From Fasciola hepatica (Eukaryota > Platyhelminthes > Trematoda > Plagiorchiida > Fasciolidae), in contig CANUEZ040000062.1 of the NCBI GenBank assembly GCA_948099385.1, positions 2,659,501 through 2,723,500 on the forward strand: a stretch of 64,000 nt of DNA, in the 5' to 3' direction. Shown here in pieces: positions 1 through 62,095 of the stretch (the stretch's first letter is position 1; every line of letters begins with the position of its first letter). A model generated the notes under the pieces. That model was given only the letters and a program-made list of their open reading frames with translations. It searched no databases and was not told the DNA's origin. A program made the translations under genes and the position numbers.

Positions 1-240
1 TGAAGGATATGGCAGCGAACCGTGAACAGTGGCGATCGTGTTGTCACCTTCTGTTCAATCAGAATGATTGATCAATGTGGGTTTGTACAGTGAGACCGTG
101 CATTCCGTGTGTTGACTATTTCAGTGTTCTTTCCTTTCTCCACTCTTGTTTATTCGTACGTTCTAATTCTACGTGCAACACGGTGAGAGAGGCAGTGGTC
201 AGTGGGGCTCGCCCTGCTGCTTAATGCTGTACGATGATGA
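1..240 (+). mobile_element. LINE 3' end (family 1)
   Basis: The first bases encode the C-terminal tail of a non-LTR reverse transcriptase ORF, LKDMAANREQWRSCCHLLFN, ending in a stop at about 68-70. A 3' UTR follows and ends in a short GATGATGATG run. The same tail and UTR occur in opposite orientation at 39,236-39,840. The element is cut by the window edge. Confidence 0.75.
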
Positions 241-1183
241 TGTTGGTACTAAGCATTTCGAATCTACCAATAATGCTGAGACTGTTATTACGAGGGCCCC
301 TAGTATGATTATTCTGGTCAGAAAGAAAACACGAGACGCCAAACCAGAACGGTCTGAAAGGAATTTCTTCGCGGAACAGTTTTACGAGGCAAGGGCAACG
401 CGAGTACAAATAGGCAAAAACACTGGGTTGGATAATGCGTGTGAAAGCGACAGAAAAGGATTCCCAATCACGTGCGGCTCGATGAGCGTCAAAGTTGTGG
501 CGTGAAGCACACTGGTTCACAATATCGCCATAGAAATTTACAAAGAGAAACACAAAGCCAGAGCCTAAGCGACTGACACAACATGATTAAGGTCACAAAA
601 TCAGAGTGCGACAATTTCGTCAGTAAGGCGAAAACAAATTAAATAGGTATACAACGATTAAGACCACTAGTTGTAATGCTGACTCACACCGAAAGCAACG
701 ATAATTGAAAGGAATACGTGAAGTATTGCGGGGAAAAAGGACATAGGGTGAGTGAAGCAACCAAGGGCACGTGAAGGCATGCGCGACCACGCTGTCAACA
801 CAATGGATCACATCAGTCGAAATGGGCAACTCTCCTAGTAAGTCAATCACAGAGACCAGTATGTCTAGAATCAGTAAGCCATGGGATATGAGGGACCATT
901 GACATCGCCGATTCGTGCTGAGGAAGTAGATTGAATCCCAGTCCGTATCAAGGACACGGATACAAGAACAAGCATAAGTTATTATTCAATTTTAACAGCA
1001 AGCAAGAAAGGCAGTGAGTGCCTACTTTTACTGGGGTAAATTGACCGGCTCGCGGCGTTGGATTTTTGAATGAGAAAAAATGCAACTGGAGATTCAGGCT
1101 CCTCGTGCCCATATTAAAACTGTGGAAGTAGGAGCCCAGAAGCAACTTACCGAAAACCCTGTTGAATTATGCGATCCACTCAC
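241..1183. other. no supported feature (intron or 3' gene region)
   Basis: This should be rotatin intron downstream of exon 26. Open minus-strand stretches exist (for example 620-850), but none has matching acceptor, donor and phase. I see no repeat or RNA gene in it. Confidence 0.5.
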
Positions 1184-51891
<50,708 letters not shown>

Positions 51892-52329
51892 CTGACAATC
51901 AGAAGCGGACATCCCGGATCAAGGTCGGGCTCAAGGCCAAACAAACGACGCCGTATGTGGCGCGTGCAGATTATCCGCTGGTCATTCATATATGCAAACA
52001 AGAATGGGCGAAGTCTTCCTTTCTTCAGTCAACCTTCGAGGAGGGAGGCAGATAAAGTCATCCCGTGTAACCCCCTTAGAGCGGAGGGTGGCTAAGATAC
52101 AAAAGTGGGTTATGTGTCGTTCGACTTAAGTTATCACCCACCTACAGACGAAGGAAGATTCCAGGAGCTAGAAGCGTCCTGAGGCGCGGGGGCTCACAGG
52201 TTTAAGAATGTTGACCATAGTTGGCGCCGGTCACCAGTCCTTTGCTCTGGCTTGATTTGATTTGAGAACCTGAAGGACAGGGTCTTCCTTGTGAGAAAGG
52301 AGGGCCGCTAGTCTGATAACAGAAGATTG

Positions 52330-52960
52330 CATCCTTGTATTCCGCTCGGCTGTCTTGTGGCCCCTGTTGTTCATGCTGTACGTTGACGACCTCACAGACC
52401 AGCTGGAAAGTTTGCGCTTCTCGTTTGCAGCTGACTTCAAGGCGGTAGGAGCACCAGAATAATGTGGCTGGTTTGCCTGATATAGATGGGGTATGCATGT
52501 GGTCACTGGCTTCGGAGCTTTTTTTACAACTTGATCAAATTTCACCATCTCACAAAACGAGAAGAACCACGGCCCTTTCGATATATGACCACGCGAGTCC
52601 GTCGGGCCTCACTAACTCGGGTTATGGAGGCCCGGGATCTAGGGTTGACAATGAGGGCAGAATTTAAGCCTAGTCAGGGGTGTCACAAATTACCGCAGAA
52701 AGCGTGCAGCGCCCTGCATCAGTTAAGCAGGGCGGTCAGGTCTAGGAAGTCGCGGAAAGTGTCACTGCTTTACACGGAGTTTACGAGATTTTTCACCCAG
52801 AAAACAGTTTCCAGGTTGGGAGGTCTCATTTGGTGGGAGAGATCAAGATTCTCGAGCGACCACAACAGTGGTTCATGGAGTGGCTAGCAGAATACAGACA
52901 TATCAGCCGCAAGCGGAGGCCAAAGGGGCTAAGGTTGTTTCAATCGTCAAAATGAATTGG
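52330..52960 (+). mobile_element. CR1-like LINE reverse transcriptase fragment
   Basis: The plus strand encodes RT motifs CGPCCSCCT/LWPLLFMLYVDDLTDQLES across a shift (52,355), SFAADFKAVG (52,425; motif C relic of FADD), then VMEARDLGLTMRAEFKPSQG (52,625) and ALHQLSRAVRSRKSRKVSLL. This follows the CR1 order 'GPLLFLLYINDL ... FADD ... RDLGV---..-KPS'. Truncated and frameshifted. It lies just upstream of the rotatin start codon. Confidence 0.65.
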
Positions 52961-54578
52961 GGGAAGTGGCCTAATATTGGCTTCAAGGTACTAAAAGGGC
53001 TCACGGAACAAGAGGTTCCAGTTCTTATTCTAGCTGCTGGTGATTGGCGGCCCCATCGGGCATACAATCGAGAAGGGGCAGGGTGAAGTTGGGATTAGAA
53101 TCCAGTCTTTTACAATGAGAGCCGTTACCGATGCTAATAAGCTCCCGGGATATATGATAATGGTGAGCACCGCGATTGAGTTCAAAAGGTGACTATATAA
53201 AGGGAGGAGGGCTGTGCTTGGAGGAAGACAACGAAGGCCATGTACTACTGGTTTTGTTGCACAACAGAATCCCTCCCTTCTGTACAGTCATTCGTGATGC
53301 CCTTACCCATCATCAGTTCCCCGGTTATTTTATCCCCGTTATCGAAGAAAATTACCATGAGGTGAGAGCAACCACCGGATCTGACCCAAAAAATTGTCCA
53401 AGAGAACGGGGACTGGAAATTGAGTATGAACTTGAGGAAGACTAGCTTTTACTAATTTTCAGAGCACAGGAAATTTCGAAGAGCTCACCGGTACAAGAAT
53501 CCGGGCATCCAGGCCTTTCGCCGTCAAGTCCCGGAGCCCAAGTTGAAGTGACCTACTGAAAAAGAACCATTTCTTCTCCACCTCGTTGGATTGAGCTACG
53601 GTGTGCAGCTGAGTGGAACGGTCTGGAAAGCCGTCAGGGGTATGTTTGTGGGACAACTTTAAGATAACAATATCAATTCTGGGAAGTCATGAACAATATC
53701 AGTTCTCTGTATATTCCACTCGTGTGGGCCAGAGATAAGCCGGAAAATCCAAGCAGGCTTAAAGGTGGTCTGCTGAAAGGTGGAAGCCGACAGCGGAAAG
53801 ACCAAAAACTGAGACGTAGCCCGCCTAAAGCCGAGAAACCTGTGTGCTGATTGATCTGCCCCGGGACTCTTCCCAATGACCGAAATGAAGGGCCGAAACG
53901 TGCAGAACACCTAAATGTTCACGGTTCCGGATATTCTCCCTCGGCTGCAAGGACGCGAACAGTCTTCGAAGCCGAATAGTACAGAAAAATGATTAGATGC
54001 GAAGAAAAGAATAGGATAAAAGTTAAAAAAATTCAAAAATGAACAAATGGCGCGTAAAATACTCAGAGAAGGAGAAAATTGATTGGAAGTCCAGACTCAA
54101 CCTCTAATAAGCCATCTCACCTTGGTTGCACGTTGAACAGCATGTACCCCGGGGAAATTTTGACCAGAGTTTCAGGATGAAAAAGGGTTATTTCAACACA
54201 GAAGCGACGCTGATCGGGTTGAAACAAGTCGAACACACAATACGTACGATTTAGAAAGGAGGGGCACGTTGAACATTCCAGATAATCTAGCAAACCAGAA
54301 ATACCAGAAACAAAGTGAAAGTAGATTTGAAATGCTTGTGGCTTTCAGAGACGAAACTGCTCAAAGTTAAGGCCCACTAAATCCGAAACCAAGCAATATA
54401 TGTGGACATGAGAGTACTCCATTCTCTAATTATATACCACCGGGTCACTCTACGTCGTTCATTGCTCTCATATTCTGTTCAGTTTGGTTCAGTTCACTTT
54501 CCACAGGAAGGGGAACGGACGCCGCCAATCCAGCCTCCAGAATTCTATTTAAGGTTTGCACACCACCTACGCGCCCAC
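52960..54578. other. unassigned repeat-like region upstream of rotatin
   Basis: A 89-codon plus-strand open frame (53,176-53,445; GHVLLVLLHNRIPPFCTVIR) is not recognised. The surrounding sequence has the GC-rich look of transposon debris. No promoter element for the divergent rotatin gene could be defined. Confidence 0.35.
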
Positions 54579-54958
54579 TGTAACGAACGTTTGAGCAATG
54601 CGTAGCCGAATTTGCAACGGATCCCGAAATCAAAAGACGATTATCCTTGGTATTCTACGATACTAGATTATTACATGAAGAATGAGATAAAAAAATATAC
54701 AAACCTCAATAATACGATCACAAGGACTCAACAACGAGAAACCGAATAGCAGCGTGTGAGCAAACAGCACGTGCGTCACGCAGGTCCTGAACAAGGATAT
54801 AATAAAGTAGTGCTCTGGGCGCGAACAAACAACAATTGGGCCATAGAAACAATTAGTTGGTAAAGATAAGTCAATGGTGTGGGCAAATGAGTGATGTTAT
54901 AAAAAACACTGAATCGCGAGGGTTGAAAACGGGGGATTTTCCACGACCGGTTATTACA
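54579..54958 (-). repeat. solo LTR of the BEL/Pao family, inverted
   Basis: On the minus strand it begins TGTAATAACCGGTCGTGGAA and ends CGTTCGTTACA, 380 bp. It is recognisably the same LTR as 55,358-55,736 but more diverged. No internal sequence belongs to it and no matching 5-bp target duplication is seen (CCCAC on the left, GTGTC on the right). Confidence 0.85.
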
Positions 54959-55357
54959 GTGTCAGCTCCCGGTAGCGCGATTATTACAGGAGGCTTTGAC
55001 TGCCCCAACAGTTTTGTAGAGAGCTTTGGCATCAGCGGAAGTATTCCCCGCATGTGTTAGTGATTTCGTTCCATTCAACCTCTGGTACAAAAAGTGCATC
55101 AGCCAGGTAGATGGATAACGTCTCAGTCACTGAAAATCGCAGGCCCGGTGAATGTAGAGTCCCCAAATGATATCGAGAACTTACAATGCACCACTTTTCT
55201 GGGTACAAACGGCCAGGAGGTAATGCGTTTCAGATTCGAAACAGTCGTGGACAGAGCACCGTCTCGGTGGCATAGCGTATCACATGCGATCCACCATGAG
55301 GATCTCACCTGGGCGGCTGGTTCTTCTAGACCGGGAGCAAGCGTGCTCCGCAGTGGG

Positions 55358-55736
55358 TGTAACAGCCGGTCGTGAAAAATCCCCCTTTTTCCCTCGCGAT
55401 TCAGTGTTTTTTCCCAACATCACTCATTTCCGTACACTAATGACTTGTCTTTACGAACTGGTTGTTTTTCTGGACCAATTGTTGTTTGTTCGCGCCCAGA
55501 GCGCTATTTTGGCACATCCTTGCTCAGGACCTGCGTGACGCACGTGCTGTCTGCTCACACGCTGCTATTCGGTTTCTCGTTGTTGAGTCTTTGTGATCAT
55601 ATTATTGAGGTTTGTATATTGTTTATGTCATTGTTTATTTTAATAATCTAGTATCGTAGAATTATCACGGATAATCGCCTTCTGATTTCGGGATCCGTTG
55701 CGAATTTGGCTACGCATTGCTCAAACGTTCGTAACA
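55358..55736 (+). repeat. 5' LTR of BEL/Pao element
   Basis: 379 bp, TG...CA ends; differs from the 3' LTR at about four visible positions (for example GTGAAAA versus GTGGAAA, and GATCATATT versus GATCGTATT). Confidence 0.95.
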
Positions 55737-55778
55737 ATACTCAATAGATCTATTTGGAACGAGGAAAAATCACGCAAA

Positions 55779-58700
55779 ATGCCAAGAAAAGGATCAAAGG
55801 CAGTCGAATCCGGACAGGAAGTAATACGGCAAGTCTCTGGGGAGGTTTTGGGTACATATGATTCTTTAGTTAATGCTAGATCGCCTAGTCCTGTCAGTGC
55901 TAGCTCATGTGTTATTGAAATCAATATTGATCGTAAGGATGTCGATTTATATAAGCTGAGAATACTAGAACTAGAGCAACAGTTACTTTCGGCTAGACTA
56001 CAGGCGCATGAAGCAGAGAAGTTTACACAGAAACAGCGAGAGCATGAGACCAGTGACTTCGACACTTCCGATAGGTTAGAGTGCAATAAGGTAGGGAACC
56101 CCACGCCGGTCGCCGAATACAAACCACCATCGATCGATCTGCCTAGAGTGGAGTTAACGGTTTTCGACGGGCGAGCTGAGCAATACTGCAAGTTTGTCAA
56201 ACAGTTCGAGACGTTCGTTGAAAACAAGGTAAACGACCCTGGGCAAAGGCTTCTTTACCTTACTCACTACTGCCGAGGCCGAGCGCGAGAAGCTATCGAC
56301 GGGTGCACCATGCTCGATCCAGAACAAGGCTACACAAGGGCAAGGAAGATTCTAAGGGACTTCTTTGGCCAACCTTTCAAAGTAGCCCGTAACCTAATAG
56401 AGGGCGTGATGGCAGAGGCAAAGAGAACCAAGGGCGACGTCTACACCATGGCCGACCTGGTGATCAAGATGCAGAATTGTTCAATAGCCCTCGACCATTT
56501 AGGTTACAAGGCTGACCTAGATGCCATGCACACTTTGGAAGGCATAGTCCGTCACCTCTCTCCCGAACTACAGGGTCGGTGGGCGGAAGAAGCTGAACGG
56601 ATAAGCCGAGGCGACAGAGAAGCCAACTTCGAAGACCTGACTGAATACTTAGACAGGCAAACGAAGATAGCTGACAGCAGATTTGGCCGACCCATCCGGG
56701 ACAGCAACCGAGCAAACAAGCCCGGTACTAGCCAAGCCCAAACCCCTGTACGGGAATATCCAAAGTACCAGCCTTGGACCACTACACACGTCATTTCACG
56801 AGATGCTACGGCGAAACCAAATTGCAGATCCTGTGGTACTAGCCATGGCCTACCAGAATGCCCCAAGTTCGGCAACGCCACAATAGACGAACGGTGGGGA
56901 ATGGCGAGGATGGCAGGAGCATGTTTCATCTGTCTCAACACCACGCACCGGGCAGCAACCTGTAGAACAAGGAATCGATGTGGTTACGAGGGCTGCACGG
57001 GCAGACACCATCGGCTGCTGCATCAGGCGAGAATAACCATATCCGAGGCGATTGCCAAGCCCAGCGTGATTTGTTCAACTTCACAATCTGCCAGTAAACC
57101 GGTACGTTTAGGCGTAGTGGCCGTGGGAGTAGTGACTCCGACTGGGATAGTTAAGGCGTTGGCTTTCGTTGATAGTGGATCCGACACCACTTTAGTGAAA
57201 GAGCGGTTTGCCGACAAACACCAACTGGCTAAAGGTGCGACGTCGTTAGCAGTGAGCACGGTGGGCGGAACACAGGTAATGACTGCCGGTAGATTAAGGC
57301 TGCAACTCATCTCTCTAGACACTAACGAGGAAATTGAACCAACGGAGGCATTCACGTTAGCGGATCTCCCCATGCGAGCACCAAGGTCGGTGGACGCAAT
57401 CTTGACTCGGTGGCCCCACCTGCAGGATGTAACCGTTGTAGACTGGGAAGATGATGAGGTGGATCTCCTCATCGGATGCGACGTGCCAGAGGCGCATTGG
57501 GTGCTTGACCAAAGAGTGGGCGACCGCCAGGCACCTTATGCCGTACGCACGGCTCTGGGATGGATGTTATACGGTCCAGTAGGGGTACGCGGTTCCGTGA
57601 ATTACTTATCCGCCGAAACGGACCGCATAGAGTATCATCTGCAACGGCTGTATGAAAAGGAGTTTCATGACATTGGAGACGAAAGACCGACGTTGTCTCA
57701 AGAGGATCACTTCGCTCTACAAACGGTGCGGCAAGGCTCTAGAGGCCTCAAAAAACAGTTCGAGGTTCCCCTCCCATGGCGCACACCGGTCGACCCGTGG
57801 ACTGACAACAGAAATTATGTTCTCCAACGATTACTACGACTAAAAGAACGCTTCATTCGAGACCAGAATCTGTGGGAACGATACGCGGATTTGATGAAGC
57901 GAAACGAGGCCCTCGGCTACGTTGAAAAGGTGCCTGTTAACACCGACAGCAAAAGGGGTATCTGGTATCTGCCTCACCATCCGGTTATCAACCCCAAGAA
58001 ACCCAATAAACTGCGGGTGGTTTTCGACTGTGCGGCCAAGTTCCAGGGCAAGTCGTTAAATGATCGCCTACTACAGGGGCCTGACTGGACCACACCACTG
58101 ATCGATGTTCTGTGCCGTTTCAGAGCGGGTAAAGTGGCTTTGTCTGCTGACATTAGGGAAATGTTCCATCAGGTGAAGATTCCGGTAGGAGAACGAGATG
58201 CTTTGCGTTTCCTGTGGTGGGAAGGGAGCGACCGGGACAACGCAGTGGTGAATTATAGGATGACCGTTCACCCCTTCGGAGCCATATCGTCACCATTTTG
58301 TGCAAACTACGCCCTCCGAGAATCAGCGAACAAACATGGCGATCTAGTACATCGGACGGTGGTAGAAAGCGTCAGCAGGAACTTCTACGTCGACGACTAA
58401 CTTGGGTCATTCGATGATGTGGAATCAGCTCTAGAGCAGTTCAGGGGTCTGACGAGATTGCTGGAAGAGGGCGGCTTCCATCTAACTAAATGGATGTCGA
58501 ACGCTTCAAAAGTGCTGAAGGTCATCCCGTATCACGAAAAGGCCGAAAGGGTAAGAGATTTGGACGGCTCTCCACTTCCCATCGAGCGCACTTTAGGGAT
58601 ACAATGGGACGCGGAAACGGACGATTTTGTTTTCGAACTGAACGTTCCCGAGCTGCTAATAACCCGTCGTGGCATACTATCTGCCGTCTCAAGTTTGTTC

Positions 58701-60974
58701 GACCCGCTCGGTTTCGTCTCACCGTGGCTGCTACCCGGAAAGATCTTGCTGCAGCGGCTGTGCCGTAAGAAAGTTGATTGGGACCAGGCACTGGACCGAG
58801 GGGACCGGCTGGACTGGGAAAAATATTTGAGCACCTTGAAGAAATTAGGGGACATAAGAATCCCACGATGTTTGACCCCTGGCCATACGACACGGACTGG
58901 AGAACTACATGCCTTTTCCGATGCATCCGAAGTCGGTTATGGAGCTGTGGTGTACGGACGATGGTGCGCAGGAGATGGACAATATACCACGAGGATCCTG
59001 TTCGCCAAAGCCCGCGTTGCCCCACTGAAGTCGGTCTCAATCCCACGCCTTGAACTCAGCGCAGCCGTGTTGGCAGTCAGGGTGGTGCAAGCTGTGAAGA
59101 GATGTTTCGATCTCTACATTTGGTCGGTGAGCTTCTGGACGGATTCAACGATAGTACTTTACTACATTAACAACGTACGGAGCCGGTTTAGTACTTTCGT
59201 TGCTAACCGGCTCACGATTATCCACGATGAATCAGCCACGCACCAGTGGAGTCATGTCAGGTCTGGCGATAATCCGGCCGACCTGTGCTCCCGAGGTGCG
59301 AACAACTTCAGGCAACTGGACACGCGGACGAGGGGGCCAAACTTCCTGCAATTGCCCAAACAGGACTGGCCCGTGTTCGAATTAAAACTCCCTACGGAAT
59401 TGGAACTGGAGATCAAAGGCGTAGTGATAGCAACCAACGTCGTCGAAGCGTCGTCCATTCTATCGCGACTGGTCAGGTTTTCTTCCTGAATGAAGACGCT
59501 TCGTTCGCTAGTTTGGTTAACCAGGTTCAAGAGAAATTTACTAGTCATGAAAGGGCTACGGCCCTCAGGTCGGATACCGGTCGGCCCGATAGGTCCCGAT
59601 GAGCTACAAGCGGCAGAGTACGATATTTTCAGAATGAGACAACGCGAGGCTTTCGCCCAAGAACTCAAGAGGGCGGAAGAAGTGGGGCCGACCAATGAAG
59701 ACATGCCATCTCCAAGAGGCGAGCTGAAGCGTTTAAACCCCAAACTCATCAACGGACTGCTGCGGGTGGATGGTAGGCTGACCAACGCCCAGCTGAACTT
59801 CGACACAAAGTATCCTATACTGCTGCCGGCGAGACAACCTGTAGTAGAGCTAATGATTCAACACGTCCACGCCATGGAGGGACATGCCGGGGAAAGTCAC
59901 GTGACGAGCGTCATCCGAAAGCGTCTTTGGTTGTTGAGAGGACGAGAGACTGTAAAACGCGTAATCCGACGGTGTGTGCAATGCAGGAGACGCAATGCCA
60001 CAGCAGGCAAACAACTCATGGCCCCACTACCAGAATGCAGGGTGACTACGGGCTGGTGGCCGTTCAGTGACACCGGGTTGGACTATTTCGGGCCCTTGTG
60101 GATCAAGTGCGGGAAAAGACTAGAAAAGCGATACGGATGTATCATGACGTGCATGAAATCACGTGCGGTACACCTAGAAGTTGCACATTCGATGACGATC
60201 GATTCGTTTCCACGGGCCTTGCAAAGATTTATCAACCGAAGAGGCGTACCGGCCGATATATACTCAGATAATGGATCGAAATTTGTGGGCGCTCAACGGG
60301 AATTGCAGCGTTGGCACAAGAACATAAACAGGGACGAACTGCAGGATCGAACCGTGGCCTACGCCATACGATGGCATTTCAACCCCCCACAGGCCAGTCA
60401 CCGAGGCGGCATATGGGAACGCATGATCCGGTCCGCCAGACGGATATTGCTGTCAATCATGGAGCAGCAGCCGCCCGACGACGAGACGCTGAACACCGTC
60501 ATGACTGAGGTGGAGCGAATCCTGAACAACCGCCCCCTGGTTCCAGTATTGAACGGCGACCCCACCCACCTGGCGCTCACCCCGAACGACTTATTGACGT
60601 TAAGGTCGAACGAGGGTTTCCAAGGGCCGGTAAACCTTCGTGGGAGCTACCTCCACGGGTGGAAGCAAGCGAACTATCTGGCCAAGGTCTTCTGGGGGCG
60701 ATGGCTACGGGAGTACCTACCGGCTTTGCAGACTCGACAGAAGTGGCTGGCCAAAACAAGACCATTCAAAGTTGGGGACGTGGTTATGATCGCCGACGAA
60801 CGCGCACATTTCAGCGCTTGGTCTTTGGGAGTAGTTACGGAAACCATCAAAAGCACTGACGAAATGATAAGAACGGTAAAGTTGAAGACAGCTAACGGAG
60901 TGCTCATTCGTGACATACGCAGTATTAACCTACTCGAGAGCGAAGACGGAGGAGCTGATAACCCTGAGGCCTAG
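55779..60974 (+). pseudogene. BEL/Pao gag-pol polyprotein, broken by two in-frame stops
   Basis: One frame of 1,732 codons from the ATG at 55,779 (an ATG upstream in the LTR is ignored), with stops TAA at 58,398-58,400 and TGA at 59,487-59,489. Domains in order: a coiled-coil-rich gag start, Gag with zinc knuckles (CRSCGTSHGLPEC about residue 347, CFICLNTTHRAATC about 382), an aspartic protease (FVDSGSDTTLV about 463) and reverse transcriptase with catalytic FYVDD about 870. RNase H follows (FSDASEVGYG about 1046; FWTDST), then integrase with an HH-CC zinc site (CVQCRRR about 1399), a DDE triad (DYFGPLW, YSDNGSKF, GGIWERM) and a C-terminal domain (KVGDVVMIADE). The first stop directly follows the RT catalytic Asp pair; the second lies where relatives usually have Trp. 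Otherwise intact, so recently inactivated unless stops are read through. Confidence 0.93.
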
Positions 60975-61371
60975 TAAACCTTTTTCACACCAGTAATCGA
61001 GGTGGATAAAGAAACACCTTATATACCACACAATCTCCGTCAAACACGTTAAGGTGCTCGCGGTCCTTTCGTTGACATTACAGAAGGTTCTTTCCGATAT
61101 GTGGTGATGAATGCGATCCCATTGTACATCCCGATACATACACGCAGGCACGACGCACTCTACATCCCGTAAACCCATCATACATGTGACAGTGTTCTTT
61201 GTTTGCCTTTTGTTGACGCTACCGAATGCCCCTTGCATATGTGGAAGTAGCGGAGCTCAGGTCACACATACATGCTACATTTACTCGTTTTCTCGCCACC
61301 CGGTCTTTTGTTGACATTGCAGAAAGTCCTCCTTTGATGTGTAGTCATACCTGTGATTTCATTGTTACCCC

Positions 61372-61442
61372 GGCACACACACACACACGCACACACACAC
61401 ACACACGCACACACACACACGCACACACACACACACACACTC
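61372..61442. repeat. (CA)n microsatellite inside the BEL element
   Basis: About 70 bp of CACACA with CG interruptions in the non-coding region between pol and the 3' LTR. Confidence 0.9.
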
Positions 61443-61711
61443 AAGCACGTACATCCAGGACCGGACGGCCCCTTACGAGGACAACGTCTATGTGACCATT
61501 CACGCCCGCCATCGGTCATTTGGTCTTGTGGAAGATGTAGACTAGCCTCACGTCTATGTAGCCAATGAGTTAGGTGCGACCAGTAGTAGAACGTCGACGA
61601 CGAGCATTAGACGCGCGCACTGACAGCAGGGCCTAGGCAGGCAGGAAGAATCAGTACCTTTATACCGAACCTTTGACTTTGCTAAGGATCCAGGAGGATT
61701 TTGGTGGGCGG

Positions 61712-62090
61712 TGTAACAGCCGGTCGTGGAAAATCCCCCTTTTTCCCTCGCGATTCAGTGTTTTTTCCCAACATCACTAATTTCCATACACTAATGACTT
61801 GTCTTTACGAACTGGTTGTTTTTCTGGACCAATTGTTGTTTGTTCGCGCCCAGAGCGCTATTTTGGCACATCCTTGCTCAGGACCTGCGTGACGCACGTG
61901 CTGTCTGCTCACACGCTGCTATTCGGTTTCTCGTTGTTGAGTCTTTGTGATCGTATTATTGAGGTTTGTATATTGTTTATGTCATTGTTTATTTTAATAA
62001 TCTAGTATCGTAGAATTATCACGGATAATCGCCTTCTGATTTCGGGATCCGTTGCGAATTTGGCTACGCATTGCTCAAACGTTCGTAACA
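61712..62090 (+). repeat. 3' LTR of BEL/Pao element
   Basis: 379 bp, TGTAACAGCC...CGTAACA, followed by the GTGGG target duplication. Confidence 0.95.
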
Positions 62091-62095
62091 GTGGG

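Larger units (their letters stand above)
55358..62090 (+). mobile_element. BEL/Pao LTR retrotransposon, nearly complete
   Basis: A 6,733-bp element bounded by two 379-bp LTRs (TGTAACAG...CGTAACA) and by a 5-bp target duplication GTGGG (55,353-55,357 and 62,091-62,095). The LTRs differ at only about four positions by eye, so the insertion is recent. A single-frame gag-pol occupies 55,779-60,974. A 737-bp non-coding stretch, holding a (CA)n array, follows before the 3' LTR. A purine-rich AGGAGGATTTTGGTGGGCGG immediately before the 3' LTR is the likely polypurine tract. The primer-binding site was not identified. Confidence 0.95.

Noticed and set aside
620..850. Minus-strand open frame near the left end as a further rotatin exon
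   Set aside because: No acceptor and donor pair with correct phase; no family pattern.
55698..55778. Upstream ATG as the start of the BEL polyprotein
   Set aside because: It lies inside the 5' LTR; the ATG at 55,779 is the first in the internal region in the same frame.
61226..61568. His/Thr-rich open frames in the BEL 3' region
   Set aside because: They are translations of the (CA)n array in several frames and both strands.
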